A DNA stretch of 64,000 bases. Origin: Bradyrhizobium jicamae (GTDB taxonomy: Bacteria; Pseudomonadota; Alphaproteobacteria; Rhizobiales; Xanthobacteraceae). The notes beneath the pieces are model-generated. The model was not told where the DNA came from. It worked only from the letters and a program-made list of their open reading frames with translations, and ran no database searches. Each line of letters starts with the position of its first letter. The first letter of the stretch is position 1. Below, one piece after another: positions 1 to 8,001 of this stretch. The stretch spans positions 1 through 64,000 of the forward strand of contig NZ_JAFCKQ010000028.1 in assembly GCF_018130215.1 (NCBI RefSeq), in the 5' to 3' direction. The position numbers and the translations under genes were made by a program.

Positions 1-4
1 GAGG

Positions 5-111
5 GCGCAGGGAAAGCCGGGTGCCGATCGCACCCATGGGCCCCGTGCAATGTAGAAAGCACGGGGGTAGGACCTCAGGTGTAACCGGGAACAACCCGGC
101 TTTCCCTGCGC
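5..111. repeat. Nested inverted-repeat element
   Basis: The outer arms at 5-22 and 94-111 are perfect 18-bp reverse complements (left arm GCGCAGGGAAAGCCGGGT). Inside, CCCCGTGC (41-48) and GCACGGGG (59-66) form a perfect 8-bp hairpin with a 10-nt loop, and CCGGG/CCCGG (85-89, 95-99) gives another. Transcribed, this would be a strongly folded RNA or cruciform. I recall similar elements, carrying spurious ORFs, dispersed in Bradyrhizobium genomes, but copy number cannot be seen in one window. A 121-codon ORF across it is not protein-like. Confidence 0.7.
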
Positions 112-534
112 GATGGGTTACGGCTTATACGTGCTCTCCCCGGCGAGACTGGGCTTTTTTGTCACCGTCGCCAGCGAGAGACATTGCCCTCGCTGATGAG
201 ACACCTGCCACCAGGGCGTCAGGCCTGCACGATTTCGCCGTCCGCCTCATGCGCTCTCGTCAGTCACGCATGCAGCGTCCACCGCATCCCACCACCACGT
301 TCGTGACGATCGCGAGCGCCCCTCGAGCGGGTGAGACGGGAAAGTCTATACACCAGTTTTTCATTCCGATAAACGGAAATATTTGAACGGCGCAGGCTTG
401 ACAGGATTCTGCTGATTTGCCCGTCGGCCTTGGCCCGCTCGCGGATGAGACGTCCGCTCTCGAACTGATGAGACTGGGAATCGCGACAGGCGGCGGTCGG
501 CCGCACCTGGTATCAGCGGCTGTCCGGGACAGCT
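112..534. other. Non-coding stretch right of the inverted repeat
   Basis: No credible gene is seen. A smaller hairpin with arms CAGCGAG and CTCGCTG lies near 171-210, and the DNA around 350-385 is AT-richer. ORFs on both strands have low-complexity, Arg- and Pro-rich translations. The stretch probably continues the structured repeat on the left and serves as 3' flank of the MpaB-like gene. Confidence 0.5.
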
Positions 535-1536
535 TCACCTGTTCCAGCGGTCATCCAGCTGGGGGCGTCCTATCCAGGCCCTGTTCAGGCACCGGGTCGT
601 CCAGCCCAGCTGCGGCGCTCCCTGCAGTCGCGCCTGAGCTTCCTGGTAGGGGCCGACGTGGCGAAGCCGGGTGGGTATTTTGGGATAGATGCGTCGGATC
701 CGCGCGACGGCACGCTCCGCGGCCTTCCTGTCGCGTTCGTCAAAGGCAAATCCGAAGCCTGTGCGCAATCGGTCCGGCAGCAGTTCGGCGCTCAGGGCTT
801 GATACCAGCGCGGCGGCCGCAACCATGGTCGTCCTCCGGCGGCGAAGATCTGTCGGGCCACCTCGCGCGCGGCCGTGCTGACGGACAATGTATCCGATTG
901 CATCATCGTCGCGGTGTAGGCCGCGAATGAATCCCAATCCGCCGGCAAGTCGCTCGACGCCAGCCCGAACAAGGCCCCGAATAGCCGGCTTTCGGTCCAA
1001 TAGCGCTCGCGCTCTTCGACCGAGAACGGAGGCAGGATCAGGTCGTGGACGGTCAGAGCGGTGTCGACGAGGGTCGCGTGAACCCAGCGCAACGCTGCGA
1101 CCTCGTTGGCGCGGTAGGGTGAAGCGCTCTCGAACGGACCGACTGCTTCGGGCAGCCGTCCGACGATCATGGTATGGCGGTGGTGCAGGAGCCGGGCAGC
1201 GGCAAGGGCCGCATCGAGCGGGCCGAACACCATTGTGAACACGACGTCAAAGGTTCGATGGAAGCGACCGATCGGATCCGCGAAGGTCCGCGAGTGCTCG
1301 GCCACGGCCGCGGCGACCCAGGGATGCGCCAGCTGCAGCAGGAGGGCACGACCGGCGCCCAGAAAAGTGATGGCTTCGCGGTCGATCCGCCAGGTCATCG
1401 AGCCTGGACCAAAAATGCCCTCGACCGATCCGGCGGCCCGAGCCCGGACGAAATCAAGAGCGAGCTCGAAGTCGCTTTCGGAGACCAAATCCTCACCTTC
1501 CGAAGCAGACGGGCAGTATTCCACCGGTCTGTGCAA
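535..1536 (-). CDS. Oxygenase MpaB family protein (DUF2236)
   Basis: A 333-residue protein of the MpaB/rubber-oxygenase (DUF2236) family, helical proteins that in characterised members bind heme b and cleave or oxidise lipophilic substrates. Visible family features are the N-terminal segment with GPGSMTWRI and GAGRALLLQLAHPWVAAAVAEH, then HATLVDTAL and the C-terminal region ending in LNRAW. No signal peptide is evident, so a cytoplasmic location is likely. It is divergent from the FAD oxidase across 288 bp. The substrate cannot be inferred. The start at 1536 is the first ATG; a later one is possible. Confidence 0.82.
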   Translation of the reverse strand: MHRPVEYCPSASEGEDLVSESDFELALDFVRARAAGSVEGIFGPGSMTWRIDREAITFLGAGRALLLQLAHPWVAAAVAEHSRTFADPIGRFHRTFDVVFTMVFGPLDAALAAARLLHHRHTMIVGRLPEAVGPFESASPYRANEVAALRWVHATLVDTALTVHDLILPPFSVEERERYWTESRLFGALFGLASSDLPADWDSFAAYTATMMQSDTLSVSTAAREVARQIFAAGGRPWLRPPRWYQALSAELLPDRLRTGFGFAFDERDRKAAERAVARIRRIYPKIPTRLRHVGPYQEAQARLQGAPQLGWTTRCLNRAWIGRPQLDDRWNR

Positions 1537-1824
1537 TCAATCGCAATTCAGCAAGCCAAAGCTCTCTCAACGTTGTCGCATGATGTTGCCCTCGCGCGGA
1601 ATACGGCGGCCTGACCTTTGGTCGTACCCCCTGCGGGTAAGACTGAGCCGGGTGCAGCGGCCGCAGCGGCGCCGTTTGCTGCAGAACTGCCCCGCCGCCG
1701 TCTTTCATGCGCCCTCTCGAAAGCGTATTGTTTCGATGGAACGAGCTCACCCTGCAGCGCTGTCGTTCAGGGTATCTTGTTCTTCGATTCAAAAAACTCT
1801 CGAAACGAAATGCGGGGAACGCCC

Positions 1825-3423
1825 ATGACCGGCACAAGGCTGAAACATTACGGCTGGGGACGGGAAGGCGAAGGCATGAGCGCGGAAGAGCGGGCGTTTG
1901 TCCTCGGCCGCTACCGTGCCAAGTTTGGCACCCGTGATTTCGACACGGTCACCGTTCCCGGCCTTGAAGAGCTGTCCCTGCGGGAGCCGCGCGTGGTGCC
2001 ACCGGCTACGCTCACGCCGTTCTGCACGACCGAACGCTACGACCGCGCCGCGCACACTTACGGCAAGTCCTACCCGGATTACGTCAGGGCCATGCTCGGC
2101 GATTACGACTGCGCGCCTGATGTCGTGGCCTACCCGCGCAACGAGCTGGAGATATCGGCCGTCATGGACTGGGCGGGATCCGTCGGCGCTTCGCTGACGC
2201 CGTTCGGAGGCGGATCGAGCGTGTGCGGTGGCGTCGAGCCGCAGGCCGATGGCATCAAGCACAAGGCGGCCGTCACGCTGGACCTGCGCAATCTCTCGGG
2301 GGTCGTCGAAGTCGATCCGGTCTCGCGCGCCGCATTGATCGACGCCGGCACCTTTGGTCCATCGCTGGAAAACCAGCTCAAGCCTCACGGCGTCACGTTG
2401 CGGCATTTTCCGCAAAGTTTCGAATATTCGACCCTGGGCGGCTGGATCGCGACGCGATCGGGCGGCCACTTCGCCAGTCTCTACACCCATATCGACGATT
2501 TCGTCGAAAGCCTGCGTGTCGTAACCCCGGCTGGCGTCGTGGAGACGCGCCGGCTTCCCGGTTCGGGTGCGGGGCCGAGCCCCGACCGCATGTTCATCGG
2601 TTCGGAAGGAATTCTAGGCGTGATTTCGCGCGCGTGGATGCGATTGCAGCCGCGCCCAAAATTCCGCGCCGGCGCATCGGTTCGGTTTCCCACTTTCTTC
2701 GATGCCGCGCGCGCGGTGCGTGCGGTCGCGCAAGCCGGCCTCCATCCCTCCAATTGCCGCATACTGGATCCGCAGGAGGCGTTCAACACCGGTGCGGCCG
2801 ACGGCAACTCCGCCATCATGGTGCTGGCATTCGAATCGGGCGATCACCCCCTGGACACCTGGTTCAAGCGTGCGCTCGAATGCTGCGCCGACCACCGCGG
2901 GACACCGGAGCCCGCAGAGGCCGGCGACGCGCATCTCGAAGGCGCGGCAGGCATCTGGCGCAACGCGTTCATTCGCATGCCCTATGCGCGCGAATTCCTG
3001 ACGCCCGCTGCCATCATCAACGATACGTTCGAGACCGCCATCACCTGGGATCGGTTCGAAGGCTTTCACGATCGGGTCAAGGCGGAAACCGAACGCGCGA
3101 TTCTGCAAGCGACCGGGGTGAAGGGTGAAGTCACCTGTCGCTTCACCCACGTCTATCCGGACGGGCCCGCACCCTACTTCTCGTTCCACGCGCGCGGCCG
3201 GCACGGAGCGCTGCTCGCGCAGTGGCAGGCCATCAAGGACGCGGCGAGCGATGCGCTGATCGCGGCGGGCGGCACCATCACGCATCACCACGCCGTCGGC
3301 CGTGACCACCGGCCCTGGTACGACCGGCAGCGGCCACAGCTTTTTGCCGCCGCATTGCGGGCCGCCAAACGCGAACTGGATCCCCGCGGCATACTCAACC
3401 CAGGCGTCCTGATCGACCCTTAG
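1825..3423 (+). CDS. FAD-binding oxidase, alkylglycerone-phosphate-synthase-like
   Basis: A 532-residue flavoprotein of the VAO/PCMH superfamily. The FAD-binding PP-loop is around residues 120-155 (FGGGSSVCGGVEP), followed by the segment with STLGGWIATRSGGH. Near the C-terminus THHHAVGRDH matches the His-rich catalytic motif of alkyl-dihydroxyacetonephosphate synthases, and the protein ends LDPRGILNPG as D-lactate dehydrogenase and ADPS relatives do. The ATG at 1825 follows GGGGAAC; the frame is open upstream but that extension is not family-like. A bacterial ADPS-like enzyme could act on an ether-lipid precursor or simply oxidise a 2-hydroxy acid; context does not decide. Confidence 0.85.
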   Translation: MTGTRLKHYGWGREGEGMSAEERAFVLGRYRAKFGTRDFDTVTVPGLEELSLREPRVVPPATLTPFCTTERYDRAAHTYGKSYPDYVRAMLGDYDCAPDVVAYPRNELEISAVMDWAGSVGASLTPFGGGSSVCGGVEPQADGIKHKAAVTLDLRNLSGVVEVDPVSRAALIDAGTFGPSLENQLKPHGVTLRHFPQSFEYSTLGGWIATRSGGHFASLYTHIDDFVESLRVVTPAGVVETRRLPGSGAGPSPDRMFIGSEGILGVISRAWMRLQPRPKFRAGASVRFPTFFDAARAVRAVAQAGLHPSNCRILDPQEAFNTGAADGNSAIMVLAFESGDHPLDTWFKRALECCADHRGTPEPAEAGDAHLEGAAGIWRNAFIRMPYAREFLTPAAIINDTFETAITWDRFEGFHDRVKAETERAILQATGVKGEVTCRFTHVYPDGPAPYFSFHARGRHGALLAQWQAIKDAASDALIAAGGTITHHHAVGRDHRPWYDRQRPQLFAAALRAAKRELDPRGILNPGVLIDP

Positions 3424-3424
3424 G

Positions 3425-3446
3425 CGCGTGTCGTTGATGACACGCG
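3425..3446 (+). terminator. Hairpin just after the FAD oxidase stop
   Basis: CGCGTGTC (3425-3432) and GACACGCG (3439-3446) form a perfect 8-bp stem with loop GTTGAT two bases after the stop codon. No T-tract follows, so it may be a weak or RNA-stabilising terminator rather than a classical one. Confidence 0.45.
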
Positions 3447-3588
3447 TGGTGATCCGAAGTTCGAGATGGAGACCCATGGCACGGGAATTGGAGAGCACTT
3501 GGCGGCCACCTGTGAGCCAGAATCGTGATCCCTGCCATTGCGGTAACGCTCCCGTATGCCGTTGCGGGAGTTGAGCGAGGAAATCGGA

Positions 3589-4626
3589 ATGAAGGCATCG
3601 ATGAGGTTCACGCGCAGAGAAATTGCGTTCGGCATAGCCGCGAGCTCGTTCTTGATTTCCGATCGCGCGGTCGCGGCGACCGGTGTCGCCGCGATCAAGG
3701 CCTTGAAGCCCGGAGAGTTCATCTGGCGGCCTGAAATCTCACCCCGCGGTTCGGTTGTCATCGTCGTATCCCTGCCCGAGCAACTCGTCCACGTTTACCG
3801 CAACGGCGTCACGATCGGCGTCTCCACGTGCTCGACGGGGAAGCCGGGTAACCGCACGCCGACCGGCGTATTCACAATCCTGCAGAAGCGCGCCGAACAC
3901 TATTCCAGCACCTATAACAACGCACCCATGCCGAATATGCAACGACTGACCTGGAAGGGCGTTGCGCTTCACGCCGGCAACTTGCCCGGCTATCCGGCTT
4001 CGCACGGCTGCATACGCTTGCCGGTGAAATTTTCCGAGCTGCTGTTTACGGTGACCCAGCTCGGAACGTCCGTCATCATCGCCGATCAGGAGACCGCCTA
4101 CAGTTCGGTGATCCGACCTGATCTCGTGCTGACGCAGGATATGGCGAAAACTGCACAGAATGCGGCGGCAAAAGGCGCGCCTCCGAGCAAGTCGTCCGTC
4201 AACGCCAGCGCGACGAAGATCATGTCGGTTCTCGTGTCGGCAGCCGATCGCAAGGCCTACCTGATCGTCGACGGCGAGGTGACGTTTGAGACCCCGATCA
4301 GCGTCGTCGATCCCGACAAGCCCATCGGGACGCATCTGTTCTCGCTCATTGGGCCGTCAACGGACGGACATTCACTCAAGTGGTCGGCGTTCGGTCTTGG
4401 AGGCCATCCGCAAGACGGTGTTGTCGTGGATTTGTGGTCCAGCTCCGTCCTGGCTCGAATCGAGTATCTGGACGGGGACGGCGTAAGGCGTGTCGCACGC
4501 ACGCTGCATCCCGGTACGACGATGGTGATTACCGATGTTGCGGCCAGTCCCGAGACCCGTACTGCGCCCGATTTTACGGTCATTACGGAAGACATGCAGA
4601 CGCCGGGAAAACGTCGGAAAAACTGA
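3589..4626 (+). CDS. L,D-transpeptidase (YkuD), secreted
   Basis: A 345-residue exported L,D-transpeptidase, of the family that makes 3-3 cross-links in peptidoglycan or attaches proteins to it. The N-terminus has TRREIAFG and a hydrophobic stretch ending AVAA, compatible with a Tat- or Sec-type signal. The YkuD domain is about residues 55-165, with LHAG (His128) and the active-site motif SHGCIRLP (Cys141). The start at 3589 is preceded by GAGGAAA. Residues about 205-270 look like a second, inactive half-copy of the YkuD fold (see findings). It heads a run of envelope-type genes on the same strand. Confidence 0.88.
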   Translation: MKASMRFTRREIAFGIAASSFLISDRAVAATGVAAIKALKPGEFIWRPEISPRGSVVIVVSLPEQLVHVYRNGVTIGVSTCSTGKPGNRTPTGVFTILQKRAEHYSSTYNNAPMPNMQRLTWKGVALHAGNLPGYPASHGCIRLPVKFSELLFTVTQLGTSVIIADQETAYSSVIRPDLVLTQDMAKTAQNAAAKGAPPSKSSVNASATKIMSVLVSAADRKAYLIVDGEVTFETPISVVDPDKPIGTHLFSLIGPSTDGHSLKWSAFGLGGHPQDGVVVDLWSSSVLARIEYLDGDGVRRVARTLHPGTTMVITDVAASPETRTAPDFTVITEDMQTPGKRRKN

Positions 4627-4802
4627 TTGGATCTGGTGGCTCGGTCGGCAGGGCACCGGTTTGCGACAAACCGTCAACCGGCGTTGATCCATATCAAGGG
4701 CGCAGGTTTGGAGACGACAACACTCAGCCTGACTCGACCGCTCCACCAGCATGCACTGTTCCAGGCATGCACATGGCCACCGCAACAGGATCCGAAGCAA
4801 GA

Positions 4803-5834
4803 ATGCCGAATTGTATACGAAGTGTCACCCTCGCGGCCGCGATCCTGCTGGCCGCGTTCGTCATAGGAAGCCCGGCGGGCCGCGCGCAAACTCTCGCGGC
4901 GGTCAAGGAGCGTGGTACGCTCAATTGCGGGGTCGGCCAGGGACTGCTCGGTTTTTCGAGCCAGGGAGATAAGAACGACTGGACCGGGTTTGACGTCGAT
5001 CTATGCAGGGCAATCGCCGCCGCGATCTTTGGCGATCCCGGCAAGGTGACGTTCACACCGCTCGACGCCGCCAGCCGCTTCGCGGCACTGCGATCCTCGG
5101 AGATCGACGTGCTGTCGCGGAACTCGACCTGGACGATGTCGCGGGAGACTTCACTTGGCCTGCTGTTCGCCGGTGTCGCCTACTACGACGGACAGGGCTT
5201 CCTGTTGCGCCGTGAATCCGGGGTGGACACGGCGTTGCAGCTCGACGGCAAGACCGTTTGCACGCAAACCGGCACGACCACCGAGCTCAATCTGTCGGAT
5301 TATTTCCGCGCCCACGAAATGAAGCTGAACGTTGTGGCGCTCGGCACCGCCGAAGAGACCCGTGCGGCATACGACAACCGCAAATGCGATGTGCTGACGA
5401 GCGACGTTTCGCAGCTCTACGCGGAGCGCCTCAAGCTCGCCGCGCCCGACAGTCACATCATCCTGCCGGAAGTCATCTCGAAAGAGCCGCTCGGGCCAGT
5501 GGTACGACAAGGCGATGACCAGTGGTTCAACTTGGTCAAGTGGACGCTCTATGCGCTGATCAACGCGGAGGAGCTCGGCATCAAATCGGCCACAATCGAC
5601 GACGCGCTGAAATCGCCAAACCCCGACGTCAGGCGTCTGGTCGGCAACGAAGGCGAATTCGGCCAGCAATTGGGGCTCGAGAAGGACTGGGCCGTGCGCG
5701 CCGTTCGCGCGGTGGGCAATTACGGCGAAATGTACGAGAGGAACGTCGGAGGGCAGAGCCGACTCAGTATCCCGCGCGGACTGAATGCGCTGTGGACGCA
5801 GGGCGGAATCCAATACGCGCCTCCCGTCAGATAG
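4803..5834 (+). CDS. Amino-acid ABC transporter substrate-binding protein, AapJ/BztA-like
   Basis: A 343-residue periplasmic binding protein of the general L-amino-acid family. The signal peptide is about residues 1-28 (hydrophobic core AAAILLAAFVIG, cleavage near GRAQ). Family features are VKERGTLNCGV, GFDVDLCRAIAAAIFGD and a C-terminus with GLNALW and GGIQYAPP. The start at 4803 gives a normal signal peptide; in-frame upstream codons are not convincing. No permease or ATPase gene is adjacent, so it is an orphan that must share a transporter encoded elsewhere or act as a sensor. Its position between two L,D-transpeptidases hints at wall-derived amino acids or peptides, which is inference. 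Confidence 0.85.
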   Translation: MPNCIRSVTLAAAILLAAFVIGSPAGRAQTLAAVKERGTLNCGVGQGLLGFSSQGDKNDWTGFDVDLCRAIAAAIFGDPGKVTFTPLDAASRFAALRSSEIDVLSRNSTWTMSRETSLGLLFAGVAYYDGQGFLLRRESGVDTALQLDGKTVCTQTGTTTELNLSDYFRAHEMKLNVVALGTAEETRAAYDNRKCDVLTSDVSQLYAERLKLAAPDSHIILPEVISKEPLGPVVRQGDDQWFNLVKWTLYALINAEELGIKSATIDDALKSPNPDVRRLVGNEGEFGQQLGLEKDWAVRAVRAVGNYGEMYERNVGGQSRLSIPRGLNALWTQGGIQYAPPVR

Positions 5835-5849
5835 TTGAAGGGTAAGCCC

Positions 5850-6737
5850 ATGAATGTGGATTACTACTCGCTACTGGCGAAGGCCGTTGCCGGCAAGGAT
5901 GAGGCGGCGCGCGACCAGGTCTACAATGACGCCCGGAACCTCATCAGGAAATCGTCGCACCTGACGCGCGAGGCGGTCGCTATGCACACCGCCGCGCTTG
6001 AGGACGCGATCCGGCGGATCGAGCTTGACCTGATTGCTGAAGGGACGAAATCTGCGGCCGAGATCAGCGCGACATTGTCGACGGACAGGAACTGGCGGCC
6101 CGCGGTGATCACAGCTTCGGCCGTTGTTGCCCTCATCGCCGTGGCGGCGTTGCTTTACGGTTATCTTGCAAACAAGCAGCCCATTGGCGCCGGCATGACG
6201 GCGTCATCCTCAAAGGCGTCGCGTGGCGGAGAAGAAGCCGTCATGGGAGACCTGAAGGCTGGAGTCGATGGCGGCTCATCGGGAGACGTCTTGCCCTTTG
6301 CGCTTCAGCGACAGGTGGTGTTCTACCGCACGACCGTTGTTCCCGGCTCCATCGTCATCGATCGGGAAAATCGCTTTCTCTATCTGATCGAGTCCAACAA
6401 TTCGGCGCGGCGCTACGGCATCGGCATTGCAGACCAGTGCCAGAAAGGCGGCAGCTTCTTCCACATCGCCAGCAAGCTGGAATGGCCCGAGTGGAAAACA
6501 CCCGGCACGAACACGAAGGACGCGGACGCTCTGCTTGCGTCGACGGGGCGCCCGGGAAGCCCGCTGGGCGCTCGTGCGTTGCTGCTCGACAAGCCGGGTT
6601 TGCTGATCCACGGCACCAATTCGCCAAAGACCATCGGTCATCTTGTCGCTTCCGGGTGCATACGAATGGTCAACGACGACGTCGAAGATTTGTATCGGCG
6701 AGTGCCTGTGGAAACACGAGTGGTGTTTGTCAGCTAG
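5850..6737 (+). CDS. Membrane-anchored L,D-transpeptidase-like protein
   Basis: A 295-residue protein with a cytoplasmic N-terminal helical part (1-82), one membrane segment at about 84-106 (ITASAVVALIAVAALLYGYL), a linker and a C-terminal YkuD-type catalytic domain. The active-site region reads LLIHGTNSP then ASGCIRM, with Cys about 270. This SGC variant is found in the periplasmic L,D-transpeptidase/murein-endopeptidase-like group. The start ATG at 5850 lies just after GAAGGG; a TTG at 5835 is less likely. It follows the binding-protein gene by 15 bp, so the two are probably co-transcribed. Role: peptidoglycan remodelling. Confidence 0.82.
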   Translation: MNVDYYSLLAKAVAGKDEAARDQVYNDARNLIRKSSHLTREAVAMHTAALEDAIRRIELDLIAEGTKSAAEISATLSTDRNWRPAVITASAVVALIAVAALLYGYLANKQPIGAGMTASSSKASRGGEEAVMGDLKAGVDGGSSGDVLPFALQRQVVFYRTTVVPGSIVIDRENRFLYLIESNNSARRYGIGIADQCQKGGSFFHIASKLEWPEWKTPGTNTKDADALLASTGRPGSPLGARALLLDKPGLLIHGTNSPKTIGHLVASGCIRMVNDDVEDLYRRVPVETRVVFVS

Positions 6738-6864
6738 TTGCTTGCTGGGTCAAGGCGAAGGAAGCCTAATCTGCTACCAGCGGCGCAGGCAGTCGAGCTT
6801 GATCCAGATCAAGATCGGCCGCCGTGGCATCCTGCTCGATATCAGGAAGAACCACGAGGAAACA

Positions 6865-7179
6865 ATGCGCAAGTTCATGATCAGTGTCGCGACCATGTTG
6901 TCGTTTAGCCCGTACGCGGTCGCCGAGGACAAAATGGTTGTCGATATGAGCAAGTTGACCTGCCGGGAACTGACCAGGCTTGGTTTCCAGGACTTTGCCG
7001 GCGTTACCATGTGGCTGAGCGGCTACTATAATGCGAGCGTGCGCAGCACCGTCATCGACCTCAACGAGTTCGCACAGGCCGCCAAGACCGTTAAGGATTT
7101 TTGCCAAACGAGCCCGCAATCGACGGTCATGGCCGCAACCGAGCGGGCGCTCGGCATCAAGATGCCTCGACCTCGCTAG
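6865..7179 (+). CDS. HdeA/HdeB-like small periplasmic protein
   Basis: A 104-residue secreted protein. The signal peptide is about residues 1-19 (MISVATMLSFSPYAVA-ED). The mature part contains LTCRELTRL and KDFCQTSP, the two cysteines expected to form the single disulfide of HdeA-family acid-stress chaperones, plus the WLSGYYNA segment typical of rhizobial members. The start follows ACGAGGAAAC. It lies 127 bp after the second L,D-transpeptidase. Probably an envelope stress or folding factor; the family assignment is good but the client is unknown. Confidence 0.8.
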   Translation: MRKFMISVATMLSFSPYAVAEDKMVVDMSKLTCRELTRLGFQDFAGVTMWLSGYYNASVRSTVIDLNEFAQAAKTVKDFCQTSPQSTVMAATERALGIKMPRPR

Positions 7180-7315
7180 GGAAGTTGACAGCTGGGCGCA
7201 GAAATCCGTTTTCGCCGCGTTGCCGCTTAGCTTCGCCATCCGCGTTGCCAACAAGCTCAGGAAGATCACACGGCCCCCCGTTCGTCGCGACTTGCGCGCC
7301 GCCTGAGCGCACTGG

Positions 7316-7549
7316 TCAGCCCGCGGACGGCCAGACGGCGTCACGGACGACGATCGGCCCGGGAATGAAACCGACCATCAGGAAGGCGTCGGCGGTTTCC
7401 TGCAACTGAGCGACGATCGTGCAGGTGACAGGCCCCGCGACCAGATCGCTGCGATCGATTGCGACACGCACCGCATCAAGGTCCATGCCGATCGCGGCCG
7501 AAGTGGCCTCGGCAAACTTTTCGCGATTTTGCGGTCGCGGCGGATGCAT
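7316..7549 (-). pseudogene. 3' remnant of a sulfonate/taurine ABC substrate-binding protein (SsuA-like)
   Basis: This 77-codon minus-strand frame reads like only the extreme C-terminus of an aliphatic-sulfonate binding protein: DLDAVRVAIDRS, IVAQLQETADAF, then LIPxPxxVRDAVW-like text (here FIPGPIVVRDAVW) just before the stop. The remaining roughly 250 residues expected upstream are absent and the upstream frame is not protein-like. No ssuBC partner is present. Most likely a decayed gene end left by a deletion or rearrangement. Confidence 0.65.
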
Positions 7550-7635
7550 CCGAGATGAAGCGACCCGCTATGGTCATTGCCGGCGATCCAACATAGTCTT
7601 TTGCAGCACAGTCGATGCGAGGAGAGAGCTTTCCA

Positions 7636-7965
7636 ATGCAGCCAATCGTAAGGGTCTCCATTCTTCGTTGCCCGCCGGACAGGTTTGGCGAAATGCGGCA
7701 AATGATGGTCGAGACCGAGAAGGTGCTTCGCCCCGGCATCGAGTCGATGCCTGGATTGCTAGCATTCTATGTCGGCGCGGACGAGGCGACCTCGTCACTC
7801 TCGAATGTAAGTCTGTGGACCGACCTGGACTCGGCGAAGCAGCTGGATCGATTCCAGCCGATGCTGGATTCGGGCAAACCATTCGTCGCCAGGGGAGCAA
7901 CGTTCGAGCGGCCGATCATGAACTACACGACACTTTGGCAGCTGCAACCTGTGGCGAACGGCTGA
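7636..7965 (+). CDS. Small ABM-like (dimeric alpha-beta barrel) protein
   Basis: A 109-residue cytoplasmic protein with the pattern of antibiotic-biosynthesis-monooxygenase/EthD-like dimeric ferredoxin-fold proteins: a first strand IVRVSILRC, helix RFGEMRQMMVETEKVL, strand GLLAFYVGAD, SLWTDLDSAKQLD and C-terminal NYTTLWQL. The start at 7636 follows GGAGAGAG. No catalytic residue can be assigned. It stands alone between the sulfonate-binding remnant and the convergent CoA ligase; function unknown. Confidence 0.7.
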   Translation: MQPIVRVSILRCPPDRFGEMRQMMVETEKVLRPGIESMPGLLAFYVGADEATSSLSNVSLWTDLDSAKQLDRFQPMLDSGKPFVARGATFERPIMNYTTLWQLQPVANG

Positions 7966-8001
7966 GTTTCGTCGCGATCTCTCTTTCGCGGCGCCGCCTG
8001 G

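Noticed and set aside
21..386. Possible 121-residue protein across the left inverted repeat
   Set aside because: No ribosome-binding site or domain, and it runs through perfect hairpin arms; better explained as a structured non-coding element.
4380..4802. Upstream extension of the AapJ-like gene
   Set aside because: It overlaps the L,D-transpeptidase gene in another frame, and a normal signal peptide starts at 4803.
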